Of a stretch of 64,000 nt of DNA, positions 36,328 through 45,047 are shown in pieces. Under the pieces are notes generated by a model. It had not been told where the DNA came from, did no database searches, and was given only the letters and a program-made list of their open reading frames with translations. Source of the stretch: Gluconobacter cadivus (GTDB lineage: Bacteria > Pseudomonadota > Alphaproteobacteria > Acetobacterales > Acetobacteraceae); contig NZ_JABCQI010000002.1 of NCBI RefSeq assembly GCF_015244745.1, forward strand, positions 186,001 through 250,000. Reading direction: 5' to 3'. The stretch's first letter is position 1, and the number at the start of each line of letters is the position of its first letter. The translations under genes were made by a program, and so were the position numbers.

Positions 36328-36678
36328 ATGGGCACATCCTTCCCCTCCCCGACCGTCACCGTACATGGAGACGAGGTTACCTGCACGGATTTCAGCGGTT
36401 TCAGCCCGGATGGGGACCGCCCCGGACGGCTGACGGATGAATGTCAGGCAGCACTGTCGGCCATTTCTCTGGCGCTGGCCGATCATGGCCTCACGCTGAA
36501 CCATACCCGACATGTCGCGGCCATGATCCGCGAGGGACAGACGTTCAACCAGTGTCAGACAGCCCTGAACGAGGCTCTGGGCGCAGCAAAACCGGCCCTG
36601 ACCTTGCGGATCGTGCAGCGTTTCCCCCTACCCGAACAGCGCATCGCTCTCAGCCTGACAGCCACACCTCACGGATAG
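36328..36678 (+). CDS. RidA/YjgF-like small protein, probably without the catalytic Arg
   Basis: 116 residues, slightly short for RidA. The order of elements fits the fold: VTVHGDEVTCTDFSG, then a helix ECQAALSAISLALADHGLTL, then HVAAMIREGQTFNQCQTALN, then PALTLRIVQRF and IALSLTATP. RidA enzymes have a conserved Arg where this one reads PALTLRI, so imine hydrolysis is doubtful. It lies between hprK and chvG on the opposite strand, upstream of a sigma-54 promoter. Fold call is by pattern only. Confidence 0.5.
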   Translation: MGTSFPSPTVTVHGDEVTCTDFSGFSPDGDRPGRLTDECQAALSAISLALADHGLTLNHTRHVAAMIREGQTFNQCQTALNEALGAAKPALTLRIVQRFPLPEQRIALSLTATPHG

Positions 36679-36777
36679 TGAACAAATACGCCACTTCATG
36701 GCGGATTTTATGATTTTGCCGAAATAATTCATTTTCAGCCTGCTGAAGATCGAATTTTTCTGACTGAAAATAAAAAC

Positions 36778-36793
36778 TGGCACGCTTCCTGCA
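36778..36793 (+). promoter_or_regulatory. Sigma-54 (RpoN) promoter of the UrcA-like gene
   Basis: TGGCACGCTTCCTGCA agrees with the sigma-54 consensus TGGCACG-N4-TTGCA at every fixed position but one. The GG (36779-36780) and GC (36791-36792) are exactly 10 bases apart, as required. Transcription would start near 36805, leaving a leader of about 43 bases. The upstream 80 bases are AT-rich, fitting activator or IHF binding. Confidence 0.75.
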
Positions 36794-36847
36794 TTGAAGA
36801 TTTCCAGACGCAATCAGCGTCGGAACCGACTTCAGGAATGTCGTGCC

Positions 36848-37207
36848 ATGACCCGTTTTTCCACTCTGCTGCTCTGCGCTCTCTCCACCGCCAGCCTCGC
36901 CCTGCCGCTTCAGGCCGCCCATGCCGCTCCCAGCGGGATCGGGACGACCAGCACGGAAATCGACCTCTCGTCGCTGGATCTCAGGACTACGCGCGACTGG
37001 ACCATCGCCAACCAGAAAATTACCCAGGCGTCCCACGCCGTTTGCCAGAAGCTCATTCAGGACAACTGGCTGGTGGACAGCGATGGCGCCGACTGCGAGC
37101 AGGACGCGATCTCCCGCGCTCATGAGGATCTTTACGTCCTGCGGGACCAGCAGCGCGCGCGCCACCAGACCGGCCATGTGCTCCTCGCTCTTTCCTCCGG
37201 AAAGTGA
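36848..37207 (+). CDS. Exported UrcA-like protein
   Basis: 119 residues from the ATG at 36848. A signal peptide ends near residue 27 (AAHA/AP). The mature part has TEIDLSSLDLRTTRDW, then a helix with two Cys (HAVCQKLIQ and DGADCEQDAISRAHEDL), which is the UrcA family pattern (beta turn, DLDL, VC, C..A). The cysteines probably form a disulfide. UrcA proteins are small periplasmic proteins of unknown role. It carries its own sigma-54 promoter and sits within the ChvGI/PTS block. Confidence 0.68.
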   Translation: MTRFSTLLLCALSTASLALPLQAAHAAPSGIGTTSTEIDLSSLDLRTTRDWTIANQKITQASHAVCQKLIQDNWLVDSDGADCEQDAISRAHEDLYVLRDQQRARHQTGHVLLALSSGK

Positions 37208-37341
37208 CGGCCATGTCCCGGCCCGCTTTTGCGGCCCTGATTCTGGCGCTGCCTGTTGCGGCAGCCCTTATTCCGGGCGCGATCGCGGGTCTGTTCCCGG
37301 AGGCCGCCATTACGGTGCAGGGAACAGGCCGGATGGCAGCG

Positions 37342-39192
37342 TCAGGACGCGCGGGGGAGCCGCACCACGAAACAGGCACCCCTGATCGCGCCGGACGCAT
37401 CCATCCGGTTCTCGGCGAACAGGTTGCCGCGCAGGGCGTGAATGATCTGCCGGCTGATCGCGAGCCCGAGGCCGGAATGCTGGCCGAAGTTCTCGGTCTG
37501 GGGGCGTTCTGAATAGAAGCGGTCGAAAATGCTTTCCAGCTTGCCGGGCGGAATCCCGGGGCCCTGATCGGTGATGGTGATTTCCACCACACTCCCCGTT
37601 CCCGGCCCGCTGCCTGCGATGTCGCGCGCACTGGCATGGAGCGCGATGATACCCTTCGGCGGCGAGAACGAGACGGCATTGCCAATCAGGTTCCGCAGCA
37701 CCTGCACCAGACGATCCTCCACGGCCAGCGCCTTGAGCGGCGGGTCCTGATCGCGGACGTCCAGACGCAGCACGGGATCGTTTTCCCGGCGGGTGGTCTG
37801 GTGCATTTCCGCAAGAATGGCGAGGAGGGCGACGACCGAAACGGGTTCAGGGCGCACGCGGGAGAGTTCGGCATCAATCCGGCTGGCGTCGGAAATGTCA
37901 GTAATCAGACGGTCCAGCCGTTTGACGTCGCTGTTGATGATCCCCATCAGCCGGTCACGACGCTCGGCGATCTGGATGCGCGGCAGCGTCTCGACGGCGG
38001 AGCGAATCGAGGAAAGCGGGTTCTTGATTTCGTGGCTGACATCGGCGGCAAAGCGTTCGATATCGTCCATCCGCGCCCAGAGCGCGAGCGCACTGCCCCG
38101 AAGCGAGCGGGCCAGAACGCCGATCTCGTCCCGACGGACCAGAAGCCGTTCAGGCACCAGATCCTTGCGCCCATCCGCCTCGCGCATGTCGTTGGACGCC
38201 CGCGCCAGCGTCAGCAGCGGACGGGCGATCGTGAGCGACAGATACCACGACAGCAGCACCGTCACGACAAGCGCCGCCAGAACCAGCGACAGGATCGAGG
38301 ACCGGACGGCAAACAGCGTGCGGTCCACTTCCGGCGCGTGGCGGGTCAGCTGGATTTCGCCCACCGTCACACCATCACGGACAACCGGCTCCACCACTGT
38401 CACGACAAGCTGATGGTCCTTGGTGCGCCGGATGAAGGGTGGCAGTTCAGCCTGCGACTGGAGCGGCCGGGCATCATGCGGACCGTCCATGGCGGTATCG
38501 TTGGTGTCGAGCGTGACTTCCTCGCTGGAGGTCAGCGGCAGGAGCGACAGCAGCCAGTCGTAGAAACTTTCCAGAATATTGTTGCGCGGCGGCTGCCACG
38601 GCGTACCGTCGGCAAGATCGGGGAGCGCATGGTCCTGTTTGCGGCGCGATGCCGTGCGGCTGTCCACGACCAGCTTGCCGTCCGGATCGAACAGCAGGGC
38701 GTGAGCATTCGGACTCGGCTCGGTCAAGCTGGCCAGAAGCGGGCGGGCCTGCGCGACATCCAGCTCCAGATTACCCCCGGGCGCGGGGTGGCCCGGCCCA
38801 TGCGCGTTCACCCTGACAGCGGACTGGCCAAGCGCGCCAGCATAGATATGCGCCTGTTCGCGCAGGGCGTTGACGTCGGTTTCCAGCAGGCCGTTCTGGA
38901 ACTGGTCCAGAAACAGCAGCGTGACGGCCAGAAGGGCGAGCGGCAGGGCGTTAAGCAGCAGAATTCGCACCAGAAGCGGAGACGCCAGACGCCGCCGCGA
39001 TAGCGAGATTTCCGAAGCCCGGGGCGGGCGCAGGCGCTTCAGGATCTTTGCGCCGATCCTCCGCAAAGACTCGCCCAGGCCCGCGCGCAGACCAGCCCGG
39101 GCCGATTCGGCACGCCGCCGGTCCCGGCCCTGTTCCAGCCGTTCGGCATCGAGAATATGGCCTGTCGGAAAAGCCTCCGAATCATCATCCAC
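37342..39192 (-). CDS. chvG: ChvG-like sensor histidine kinase
   Basis: 616 residues, longer than most kinases. A cytoplasmic Arg-rich start precedes membrane helix 1 (about 73-95, LLLNALPLALLAVTLLFL), a large periplasmic domain of about 210 residues, membrane helix 2 (near 310-335), and a HAMP domain. The H-box is AADVSHEIKNPLSS, the N-box IGNAVSF, and G-boxes TDQGPGIPPGK and GLGLAISRQI. ChvG/ExoS senses acid or envelope state in alphaproteobacteria. It is 6 bases downstream of the chvI-like gene and next to the hprK cluster, the known arrangement. Confidence 0.87.
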   Translation of the reverse strand: MDDDSEAFPTGHILDAERLEQGRDRRRAESARAGLRAGLGESLRRIGAKILKRLRPPRASEISLSRRRLASPLLVRILLLNALPLALLAVTLLFLDQFQNGLLETDVNALREQAHIYAGALGQSAVRVNAHGPGHPAPGGNLELDVAQARPLLASLTEPSPNAHALLFDPDGKLVVDSRTASRRKQDHALPDLADGTPWQPPRNNILESFYDWLLSLLPLTSSEEVTLDTNDTAMDGPHDARPLQSQAELPPFIRRTKDHQLVVTVVEPVVRDGVTVGEIQLTRHAPEVDRTLFAVRSSILSLVLAALVVTVLLSWYLSLTIARPLLTLARASNDMREADGRKDLVPERLLVRRDEIGVLARSLRGSALALWARMDDIERFAADVSHEIKNPLSSIRSAVETLPRIQIAERRDRLMGIINSDVKRLDRLITDISDASRIDAELSRVRPEPVSVVALLAILAEMHQTTRRENDPVLRLDVRDQDPPLKALAVEDRLVQVLRNLIGNAVSFSPPKGIIALHASARDIAGSGPGTGSVVEITITDQGPGIPPGKLESIFDRFYSERPQTENFGQHSGLGLAISRQIIHALRGNLFAENRMDASGAIRGACFVVRLPRAS

Positions 39193-39198
39193 GCGCGC

Positions 39199-39969
39199 TT
39201 ACTCGTCCCGGTAGCGGTAGCCGATGCCGTAGAGCGTCTCGATCTGGTTGAACTCGTCGTCCACCTGCCGGAACTTCTTGCGCACGCGCTTGATATGGCT
39301 GTCGATCGTGCGGTCATCGACATAGATGTTGTCGCCATAGGCGGCATCAATGAGCTGATCGCGCGACTTCACCATCCCCGGACGCAGAGCCAGAGCCTTG
39401 ACCAGCAGGAACTCCGTGACCGTGAGTGCAATGTCCTGCCCGTCCCACAGGCACTGATGGCGCGTCTCGTCCAGCGAGAGCTTGCCCCGCACGATGGCGG
39501 AGCCGACGGCTGCCACACCCGTGGCCTCGGCCCGGCTGGCATCCTGACGACGCAGCAAAGCGCGGATACGCTCAATCAGCAGACGCTGGGAGAAGGGCTT
39601 GGTGATGTAATCATCGGCCCCCAGACGCAGGCCCATGAGCTGGTCCAGCTCCTCGTCCTTGGACGTCAGGAAAATGACCGGCAGGTTCGAGCGCGAGCGC
39701 AGGCGCTGGAGCAGTTCCATGCCGTCCATGCGCGGCATCTTCACGTCCAGAACGGCGAGGCTGACCGGGCGCGACGTGATGCCCTGCAACGCGCTTTCGC
39801 CATCGGTGTAGGTGTGGACGGTAAATCCTTCGGCTTCGAGCGTCATCTGAACCGACGCGAGAATGTTCCGGTCATCGTCCACCAGCGCGATAATCGGCGC
39901 GGCGGAAGCTCCGGGCGGCGTCTGCGAGGCAGGCGCGGGCGGCGCGTAGGGGGTTCGGGGCGTCTCCAT
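39199..39969 (-). CDS. chvI: ChvI-like OmpR-family response regulator
   Basis: 256 residues from the ATG at 39969; an upstream start would add 37 residues overlapping the grpE leader. A Pro/Ala-rich N-terminal tail precedes the receiver (IALVDDDRN, phospho-Asp in [13 protein letters not shown], Thr in IFLTSKDEE, Lys in YITKPFS). The winged helix ends [16 protein letters not shown]. With the kinase downstream it forms a two-component pair. Its promoter must lie in the 195-base gap shared with grpE. Confidence 0.88.
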   Translation of the reverse strand: METPRTPYAPPAPASQTPPGASAAPIIALVDDDRNILASVQMTLEAEGFTVHTYTDGESALQGITSRPVSLAVLDVKMPRMDGMELLQRLRSRSNLPVIFLTSKDEELDQLMGLRLGADDYITKPFSQRLLIERIRALLRRQDASRAEATGVAAVGSAIVRGKLSLDETRHQCLWDGQDIALTVTEFLLVKALALRPGMVKSRDQLIDAAYGDNIYVDDRTIDSHIKRVRKKFRQVDDEFNQIETLYGIGYRYRDE

Positions 39970-40082
39970 AAGGGGTCCGTCTGCTGAGAACTGTTGCGGC
40001 TTTTTACCTATAACCCATGATCCATGATGGCGGAAAATAGGCTTTTCAATGACATGATGCGTCGTTATGCGACGGCGCAACC

Positions 40083-40110
40083 CTTGTCTTTAGGACAATC
40101 AGCGTTATCT
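40083..40110 (+). promoter_or_regulatory. RpoH heat-shock promoter of grpE
   Basis: CTTG (40083-40086), 17 bases, then GTTATCT (40104-40110). The alphaproteobacterial RpoH consensus is CTTG-N17/18-CYTATNT; six of seven -10 bases agree. It ends 54 bases before the grpE start. The gene being a heat-shock co-chaperone makes the match credible. Confidence 0.65.
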
Positions 40111-40164
40111 CCTGAAGAAGAACGGGGCCGCATGATGGCCCGTCCCACCAAAGAAGGTCGTGAC

Positions 40165-40797
40165 ATGACAGACCACAACGCCTCGCCGGAAACGGCCCAT
40201 GACGTGCCTGAACAGGGCGTCGAGACCTCCGGTCACGAGACACCGGGCATGAACGAAACCGGCGGTGAAACGCTGGAAGAGACGACTCCCGAAGCCCGCA
40301 TCGAGGCTCTTGAAGCCGAGGTTGCGGAACTCAAGGACCGCTGGGTTCGGTCCGAAGCCGAAAGCCAGAACATCCGCGCCCGCGCCAAACGCGATATCGA
40401 GGATGCCCGCCAGTACGCCATCCAGAAATTCGCCCGCGATGTGGTGGAAGCCGCTGACAATCTTGAGCGCGGTCTGGCCTCCCTACCCGCCAAGACGGAA
40501 GGCGAAGACGTCCTCATCACGAAGCTGCGTGAGGGAATCGAAGGCACGCAGCGCTCGTTCCTCGGCATTCTCGAACGCAACGGCATCACCTGCGAAGACC
40601 CGACCGGCAAGCCGTTCGACGCCAACCTGCATCAGGCGATGGCGGAACAGCCATCCGACCAGCATCCGTCTGGCCATGTCATGCAGGCCTGGACGCCGGC
40701 ATGGCTGCTCAAGGGCCGCCTGCTGAAGCCCGCCATGGTCGTGGTCGCCAAGGGCGAACCGGCTGCGGCACCGCAGGGCGTCGACACCACGGCCTAA
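40165..40797 (+). CDS. grpE: Nucleotide exchange factor GrpE
   Basis: 210 residues from the ATG at 40165 (GAAGG upstream). The N-terminus is acidic and unstructured to about 45. A long coiled coil follows (RIEALEAEVAELKDRWVR, ESQNIRARAKRDIEDARQYA), then the beta-rich head (FDANLHQAMAEQPS, LKGRLLKPAMVVVAKG). GrpE releases ADP from DnaK. dnaK and dnaJ are not beside it. A heat-shock promoter precedes it and a hairpin follows the stop. Confidence 0.95.
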   Translation: MTDHNASPETAHDVPEQGVETSGHETPGMNETGGETLEETTPEARIEALEAEVAELKDRWVRSEAESQNIRARAKRDIEDARQYAIQKFARDVVEAADNLERGLASLPAKTEGEDVLITKLREGIEGTQRSFLGILERNGITCEDPTGKPFDANLHQAMAEQPSDQHPSGHVMQAWTPAWLLKGRLLKPAMVVVAKGEPAAAPQGVDTTA

Positions 40798-40819
40798 TTG
40801 TCCACAGGGGCGATTTTCT

Positions 40820-40857
40820 TTGCGGAACGGCAGCCGGGAACGGTTGGCGTTCCGCAA
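40820..40857. repeat. Perfect 10-bp hairpin after grpE
   Basis: TTGCGGAACG (40820-40829) pairs with CGTTCCGCAA (40848-40857), with further GC pairing inside. No T-run follows, so it is a weak terminator or an mRNA-protecting stem before the transferase start at 40878. Confidence 0.45.
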
Positions 40858-40877
40858 CACCCTGCTAAAGTCGGCTC

Positions 40878-41798
40878 ATGAGTCGCATACTTGTCATAAA
40901 ACTCGGCGCGCTGGGCGATTTCGTTCAGGCTTTCGGCGCTTTCGCGTCCATCCGGGCCGCCTTCCCCCACGCCACGCTGACCCTTCTGACGACCGCGCCT
41001 TTCGTGGATCTGGCCCGCGCCGCGCCGTGGTTCGACGAGATCCTGACGGATGACCGCCCGTCGATGCGGAATCTGCCGGGGCTGTGGCACCTGTCGCGAA
41101 AACTGCGCGGCTATGACCGGGTGTTCGACCTTCAGACCTCCGGTCGCTCCAAAACCTATTTCCGCCTCGCAGGACAGCCCGCAAACTGGTCCGGCATTTC
41201 CGATGGTTGCTGCCATCCGCACGGCAATCCGTCGCGCAACGCCATGCACACCCTTGCTCGGCTGGACGATCAGCTCCATGACGCCGGGGTCACGCCCCTG
41301 CCGCGCAGTGTTCCGCGCTGGCTTCAGGGCCATGGACCGGAGATTGCTACCCCCTATGCTGTTCTGGTGCCGGGCGCAGCCCCTCACCGCCCTCAGAAAC
41401 GCTGGCCCAGCGCCCGCTTCGCCGAAATCGCAAAATCCCTTGCCGCGAAGGGCATCCGTCCGGTCATCGTGGGAACCCGGACCGAAGCGCCTCTGGCTCA
41501 GGACATCCTGCATGTCTGCCCAGCGGCCCTCGACCTGACGGGCCAGACCACGATGGTTGAACTCGCGGGCGTGCTCGACCGTGCCTCCCTCGTGATCGGC
41601 AACGACACCGGCCCGATGCATCTGGCGGCCGCGATGGACACACCCTGCCTCACGCTGTTTGGCCCCGACAGCGATCCGCGCCTGACGGCCCCCCTCACCC
41701 TCACGTCCGGCAGAACAGAGCTGATCGTGGTGCCCGATCTGGCGATGTTGCCCGTGGAACGGGTCGAGACCTGCATGAACGCCCTGTTGTCCCGATGA
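40878..41798 (+). CDS. Glycosyltransferase family 9 (heptosyltransferase-like)
   Basis: 306 residues. N-terminal MSRILVIKLGALGDFVQ is the family signature. The donor site is in LVIGNDTGPMHLAAAMDTPCLTLFGP, with YAVLVPGAAPHRPQKRWP before it. Such enzymes add heptose or related sugars to lipopolysaccharide core. The stop overlaps the next glycosyltransferase start by 4 bases, so the two form an operon. Sugar donor not determined. Confidence 0.88.
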   Translation: MSRILVIKLGALGDFVQAFGAFASIRAAFPHATLTLLTTAPFVDLARAAPWFDEILTDDRPSMRNLPGLWHLSRKLRGYDRVFDLQTSGRSKTYFRLAGQPANWSGISDGCCHPHGNPSRNAMHTLARLDDQLHDAGVTPLPRSVPRWLQGHGPEIATPYAVLVPGAAPHRPQKRWPSARFAEIAKSLAAKGIRPVIVGTRTEAPLAQDILHVCPAALDLTGQTTMVELAGVLDRASLVIGNDTGPMHLAAAMDTPCLTLFGPDSDPRLTAPLTLTSGRTELIVVPDLAMLPVERVETCMNALLSR

Positions 41799-42850
41799 CC
41801 CGAATCCGCTGCGTCATGATGCAGAAGAACGAGGCGACCCTGCTGGAGCCTTGGATTCTGTGGCACGCGGCGATTTTCGGCTTTCCCAGCCTGACCGTAA
41901 TCGACAATGGGTCGACCGATCCCGCCGTTCTGGAGATCCAGCGCCGGTATGAAGAAAAAGGCGTGCGGATCGTCCGGGATCATGCATTGCCAAGTGATTT
42001 CCTGCACAAGGGCGAGGTCATCGCGAGCATCATCCGCCAGTGGGATGCAGAAGAGCCCTACGATTTTGCCGTCCCGCTGGATTGCGACGAGTTCCTGACG
42101 GTTTTTCTGGACCAGCTTTCGCTCGATCCTGACGTTATCCGCCGACAGTTCGACTATCTGGAGCAGGAAAACGCGACCTTCATTACCGAACGCCTACTGC
42201 TGAACGTGCCAGAGGCGCCGGATTATTACCTGCCCCAGATCGTCCGGCGCAGTCTGTTCAAAGCACGAACGATCGTCAGTCTGGACCGCGGCTTCCACAA
42301 TCCCCAAAGCCTTTATCCTGAGCGCTATGTCCGTACGCCTTTCGTGCATCTCCATCTGCACAACCGCCCCGATTATGAAGATATCCGCCGCTTTGCGCGC
42401 CAGAAACTGACTGCCACAGACACAGGCGAAGCACTGGAACACCCTGCGGACGGGACACATCTTCACTTCTATTTCCGTACGGACGCCGAGGCTTTTTCTG
42501 CCGGTTACCGGCCTGTTCCGAATATCTATGCACCCCAGATCGCGCAGCGCTTCCGCGATCTGGGCGTCGATCCGGACATCCTGCTGGGCACGGGAGAGAG
42601 CGTTCCGCACCCTCCACTCAGCATCCCGTCCGGCTTTGTGGCCCATCGGGCACGGAACGACGGGCAGCAGCACGAATATCGGGTGTTCGATCCGCTATAC
42701 TATGCCCGGAGCAATCCGGACGTGACGCAGGACGCCTATTACGGGATCTGGCCCCTCCTCCATTATGTCACGCTCGGATGGGACGAAGGGCGGCAGTCCG
42801 ATCCCGATGATGCGCCGCCTCTGGTGATCCAGACGGACAAAGCGACCTGA
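41795..42850 (+). CDS. Glycosyltransferase family 2/92-type protein with C-terminal surface-sugar repeat
   Basis: 351 residues. RCVMMQKNEATLLEPWILWH, then LTVIDNGSTDPAVL, and the metal-binding LDCDEFL are the pattern of GT2/GT92-like transferases. It lacks membrane helices. The last 60 residues carry FDPLYYARSNPDV then LLHYVTLGWDEGR, a module often attached to bacterial surface glycosyltransferases. It is coupled to the heptosyltransferase-like gene. The pair probably decorates lipopolysaccharide or exopolysaccharide. Confidence 0.78.
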   Translation: MTRIRCVMMQKNEATLLEPWILWHAAIFGFPSLTVIDNGSTDPAVLEIQRRYEEKGVRIVRDHALPSDFLHKGEVIASIIRQWDAEEPYDFAVPLDCDEFLTVFLDQLSLDPDVIRRQFDYLEQENATFITERLLLNVPEAPDYYLPQIVRRSLFKARTIVSLDRGFHNPQSLYPERYVRTPFVHLHLHNRPDYEDIRRFARQKLTATDTGEALEHPADGTHLHFYFRTDAEAFSAGYRPVPNIYAPQIAQRFRDLGVDPDILLGTGESVPHPPLSIPSGFVAHRARNDGQQHEYRVFDPLYYARSNPDVTQDAYYGIWPLLHYVTLGWDEGRQSDPDDAPPLVIQTDKAT

Positions 42851-42963
42851 AAACGGTTCGACTGTTCGTCTGGGGGTTGCGGCGGGACGGGGATTGAGGC
42901 CATTTACCCGTTCATTTTTCGGCAGAGCGATCTGCCGGTCCCACTCGCACAGGAGCGATCTCC

Positions 42964-44901
42964 ATGCCCGCCATCACACTCCCCGACGGAAGCGTCCGCA
43001 CATTCGACGGGACGGTGACGGGCACGACGATCGCCGCCTCCATCGGACCAGGCCTCGCCAAGGCCGCCATGGCGATGGAAGTAGACGGCAAGCCCGTCGA
43101 TATCAGCACCGAAATCAGCAGCGACGCGTCCGTCAAGTTCGTCACCCGCAAGGATGAGGACGCGCTGGAAATGATCCGCCATGACGCGGCGCATGTTCTG
43201 GCTGAAGCCGTGCAGTCCCTGTGGCCTGAAACGCAGGTCACGATCGGGCCGAGCATCAAGGACGGGTTCTATTACGATTTCTCCCGCGAGAAGCCGTTTA
43301 CCCCAGAGGACTTCCCGGCCATCGAAGAAAAGATGCGCGAGATCGTGGCGGCCAACACGCCGTTCGTCCGCGAGGTCTGGGACCGTGACGAGGCCATCCG
43401 CTTCTTTGAAGAGAAGGGCGAGGACTTCAAGGCCCAGCTGATTCAGGACCTGCCGGAAGACGAGCAGATCTCGATCTACCGTCAGGGCGAATGGCTCGAC
43501 CTGTGCCGTGGCCCGCATCTGCGCACCACCGGCGATGTCGGCACGGCGTTCAAGCTGATGCGCGTGGCCGGGGCCTACTGGCGCGGCGACCACCGCAACC
43601 CCATGCTGACCCGCATCTACGGCACCGCCTGGCGCGACAAGAAGGAGCTGGACGCCCATCTCCTGCGCCTTGAGGAAGCCGAAAAGCGCGACCATCGCCG
43701 CATCGGCCGCGAGATGGACCTCTTCCATATTCAGGAAGAAGCCGTCGGACAGATCTTCTGGCACCGCAAGGGTTGGCGTCTCTACACGGTCCTTCAGGAC
43801 TACATGCGCCGTGCGCAGGAGCGGAACAACTACGAAGAAGTCCGCACTCCGCAGCTCGTGGACCGTGCACTCTGGGAGGCTTCGGGCCACTGGGACAAGT
43901 ATCGCGAGAACATGTTCATCGCGAGCGTCGAGGACGAAGACAAAACCCTCGCGCTGAAGCCCATGAACTGCCCGTGCCACGTGCAGATCTTCCGCCACGG
44001 CCTGCGTTCCTATCGTGAACTGCCGCTGCGGATGGCCGAATTCGGCGCGTGTCACCGTTACGAACCGTCGGGCGCGCTGCATGGCATCATGCGCGTGCGC
44101 GGCTTCACGCAGGACGATGCCCATATCTTCTGCACGGACGACCAGATCGCGGACGAAACCGCCAAGTTCGTGGCAATGCTGGCCGAGGTTTACACCGACC
44201 TCGGATTCGAGAGCTTCCGCGTGAAATTCTCGGACCGTCCGGAAACGCGGGCGGGTTCGGACGAGGTCTGGGATCGGGCGGAAGGCGCGCTCAAGAAAGC
44301 CTGCGAAATCGCGGGCGTCGAGTACGAATACAATCCGGGCGAAGGCGCGTTCTACGGCCCGAAGCTGGAATTCGTGCTGACGGACGCCATCGGCCGTGAC
44401 TGGCAGTGCGGTACGCTTCAGGTGGACTATGTCCTGCCGGAACGTCTGGACGCCTCTTATATCGGCGAGGACAGCAACCGTCATCGTCCGGTTATGCTGC
44501 ACCGCGCGATTCTCGGCAGTTTCGAGCGCTTCATCGGCATCCTGATCGAGCAGTATGCCGGCAAGTTCCCACTCTGGCTGGCACCGACGCAGGTTGTCGT
44601 AGCGTCCATCGTCTCCGATGCCGGCGATTATGCCAACGAAGTCGCCGCGACGCTGAAGGCAGCGGGACTCCAGGTCGAAACCGACATCCGCAGCGACAAG
44701 ATCAACGCCAAGATCCGCGAACACAGCCTTGCGCGCGTTCCGGTCATTCTGGTCGTTGGTCGTCGCGAAGCCGAGGAACGCAAGGTCGCCATGCGGCGTC
44801 TGGGGGGCGCGACGCAGGAAATCCTGTCGCTCGACGAAGCCGTTGCGGCTCTCGCGAAAGAGGCTCAGGCCCCTGACATCGCGCGTGCGACAAAGGATTG
44901 A
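42964..44901 (+). CDS. thrS: Threonyl-tRNA synthetase
   Basis: 645 residues; AGGAG at 42951-42955. An N-terminal TGS domain (about 1-62) and an editing domain with [10 protein letters not shown] and LCRGPHL come first. The class II core follows, with catalytic zinc Cys in NCPCHVQIF, motif 2 ([19 protein letters not shown]) and motif 3 ([11 protein letters not shown]). The anticodon domain starts WLAPTQVVV. Length is normal. infC follows after 138 bases, the usual order. Confidence 0.97.
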   Translation: MPAITLPDGSVRTFDGTVTGTTIAASIGPGLAKAAMAMEVDGKPVDISTEISSDASVKFVTRKDEDALEMIRHDAAHVLAEAVQSLWPETQVTIGPSIKDGFYYDFSREKPFTPEDFPAIEEKMREIVAANTPFVREVWDRDEAIRFFEEKGEDFKAQLIQDLPEDEQISIYRQGEWLDLCRGPHLRTTGDVGTAFKLMRVAGAYWRGDHRNPMLTRIYGTAWRDKKELDAHLLRLEEAEKRDHRRIGREMDLFHIQEEAVGQIFWHRKGWRLYTVLQDYMRRAQERNNYEEVRTPQLVDRALWEASGHWDKYRENMFIASVEDEDKTLALKPMNCPCHVQIFRHGLRSYRELPLRMAEFGACHRYEPSGALHGIMRVRGFTQDDAHIFCTDDQIADETAKFVAMLAEVYTDLGFESFRVKFSDRPETRAGSDEVWDRAEGALKKACEIAGVEYEYNPGEGAFYGPKLEFVLTDAIGRDWQCGTLQVDYVLPERLDASYIGEDSNRHRPVMLHRAILGSFERFIGILIEQYAGKFPLWLAPTQVVVASIVSDAGDYANEVAATLKAAGLQVETDIRSDKINAKIREHSLARVPVILVVGRREAEERKVAMRRLGGATQEILSLDEAVAALAKEAQAPDIARATKD

Positions 44902-44936
44902 ACGTAATCCCCTTGCACCGCGCGTAAGGCAGGACT

Positions 44937-45047
44937 ATGTGCAGAAGGAACGGGATCGGAAATGGCCGTATCCCGCCTTTCTGCGTGAAGGCGGATACAG
45001 GCTGCCGGACCCGAACGAAACTGATGACAGGAGCTGACCATAGCTAG
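44937..45047 (+). CDS. Possible 36-residue upstream ORF overlapping the infC start
   Basis: ATG at 44937 has AAGG/AGG at 44926-44933 and reads 36 codons to a TAG at 45045-45047, which overlaps the infC AUA codon at 45040. The product is Cys/Arg-rich ([11 protein letters not shown]...). Most of it lies on the hairpin at 44941-44984. It may be a leader peptide that couples translation to infC, or chance. I see no family similarity. Confidence 0.25.
   Translation: MCRRNGIGNGRIPPFCVKADTGCRTRTKLMTGADHS
44941..44984 (+). promoter_or_regulatory. Structured leader hairpin in the thrS-infC gap
   Basis: Stem GCAGAA (44941-44946) / TTCTGC (44979-44984), a small internal loop, then CGGGAT (44951-44956) / ATCCCG (44970-44975), with a 13-base loop. 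There is no T-run, so it is not a terminator. Its place before the unusual infC start suggests post-transcriptional control or mRNA processing. Confidence 0.45.

Noticed and set aside
37204-37512. 102-residue plus-strand frame with a signal-like start (MSRPAFAALILALP...)
   Set aside because: More than half overlaps the 3' end of chvG in antisense and the rest is compositionally odd; no ribosome site stands out. Not excluded, but not supported.
37636-39003. 455-residue open frame opposite chvG
   Set aside because: Antisense of a well-supported kinase; Gln/Arg/His-rich with no domain.
42904-44724. 606-residue open frame opposite thrS
   Set aside because: Complete overlap with thrS, whose motifs are intact; antisense frames this long are common at this GC.
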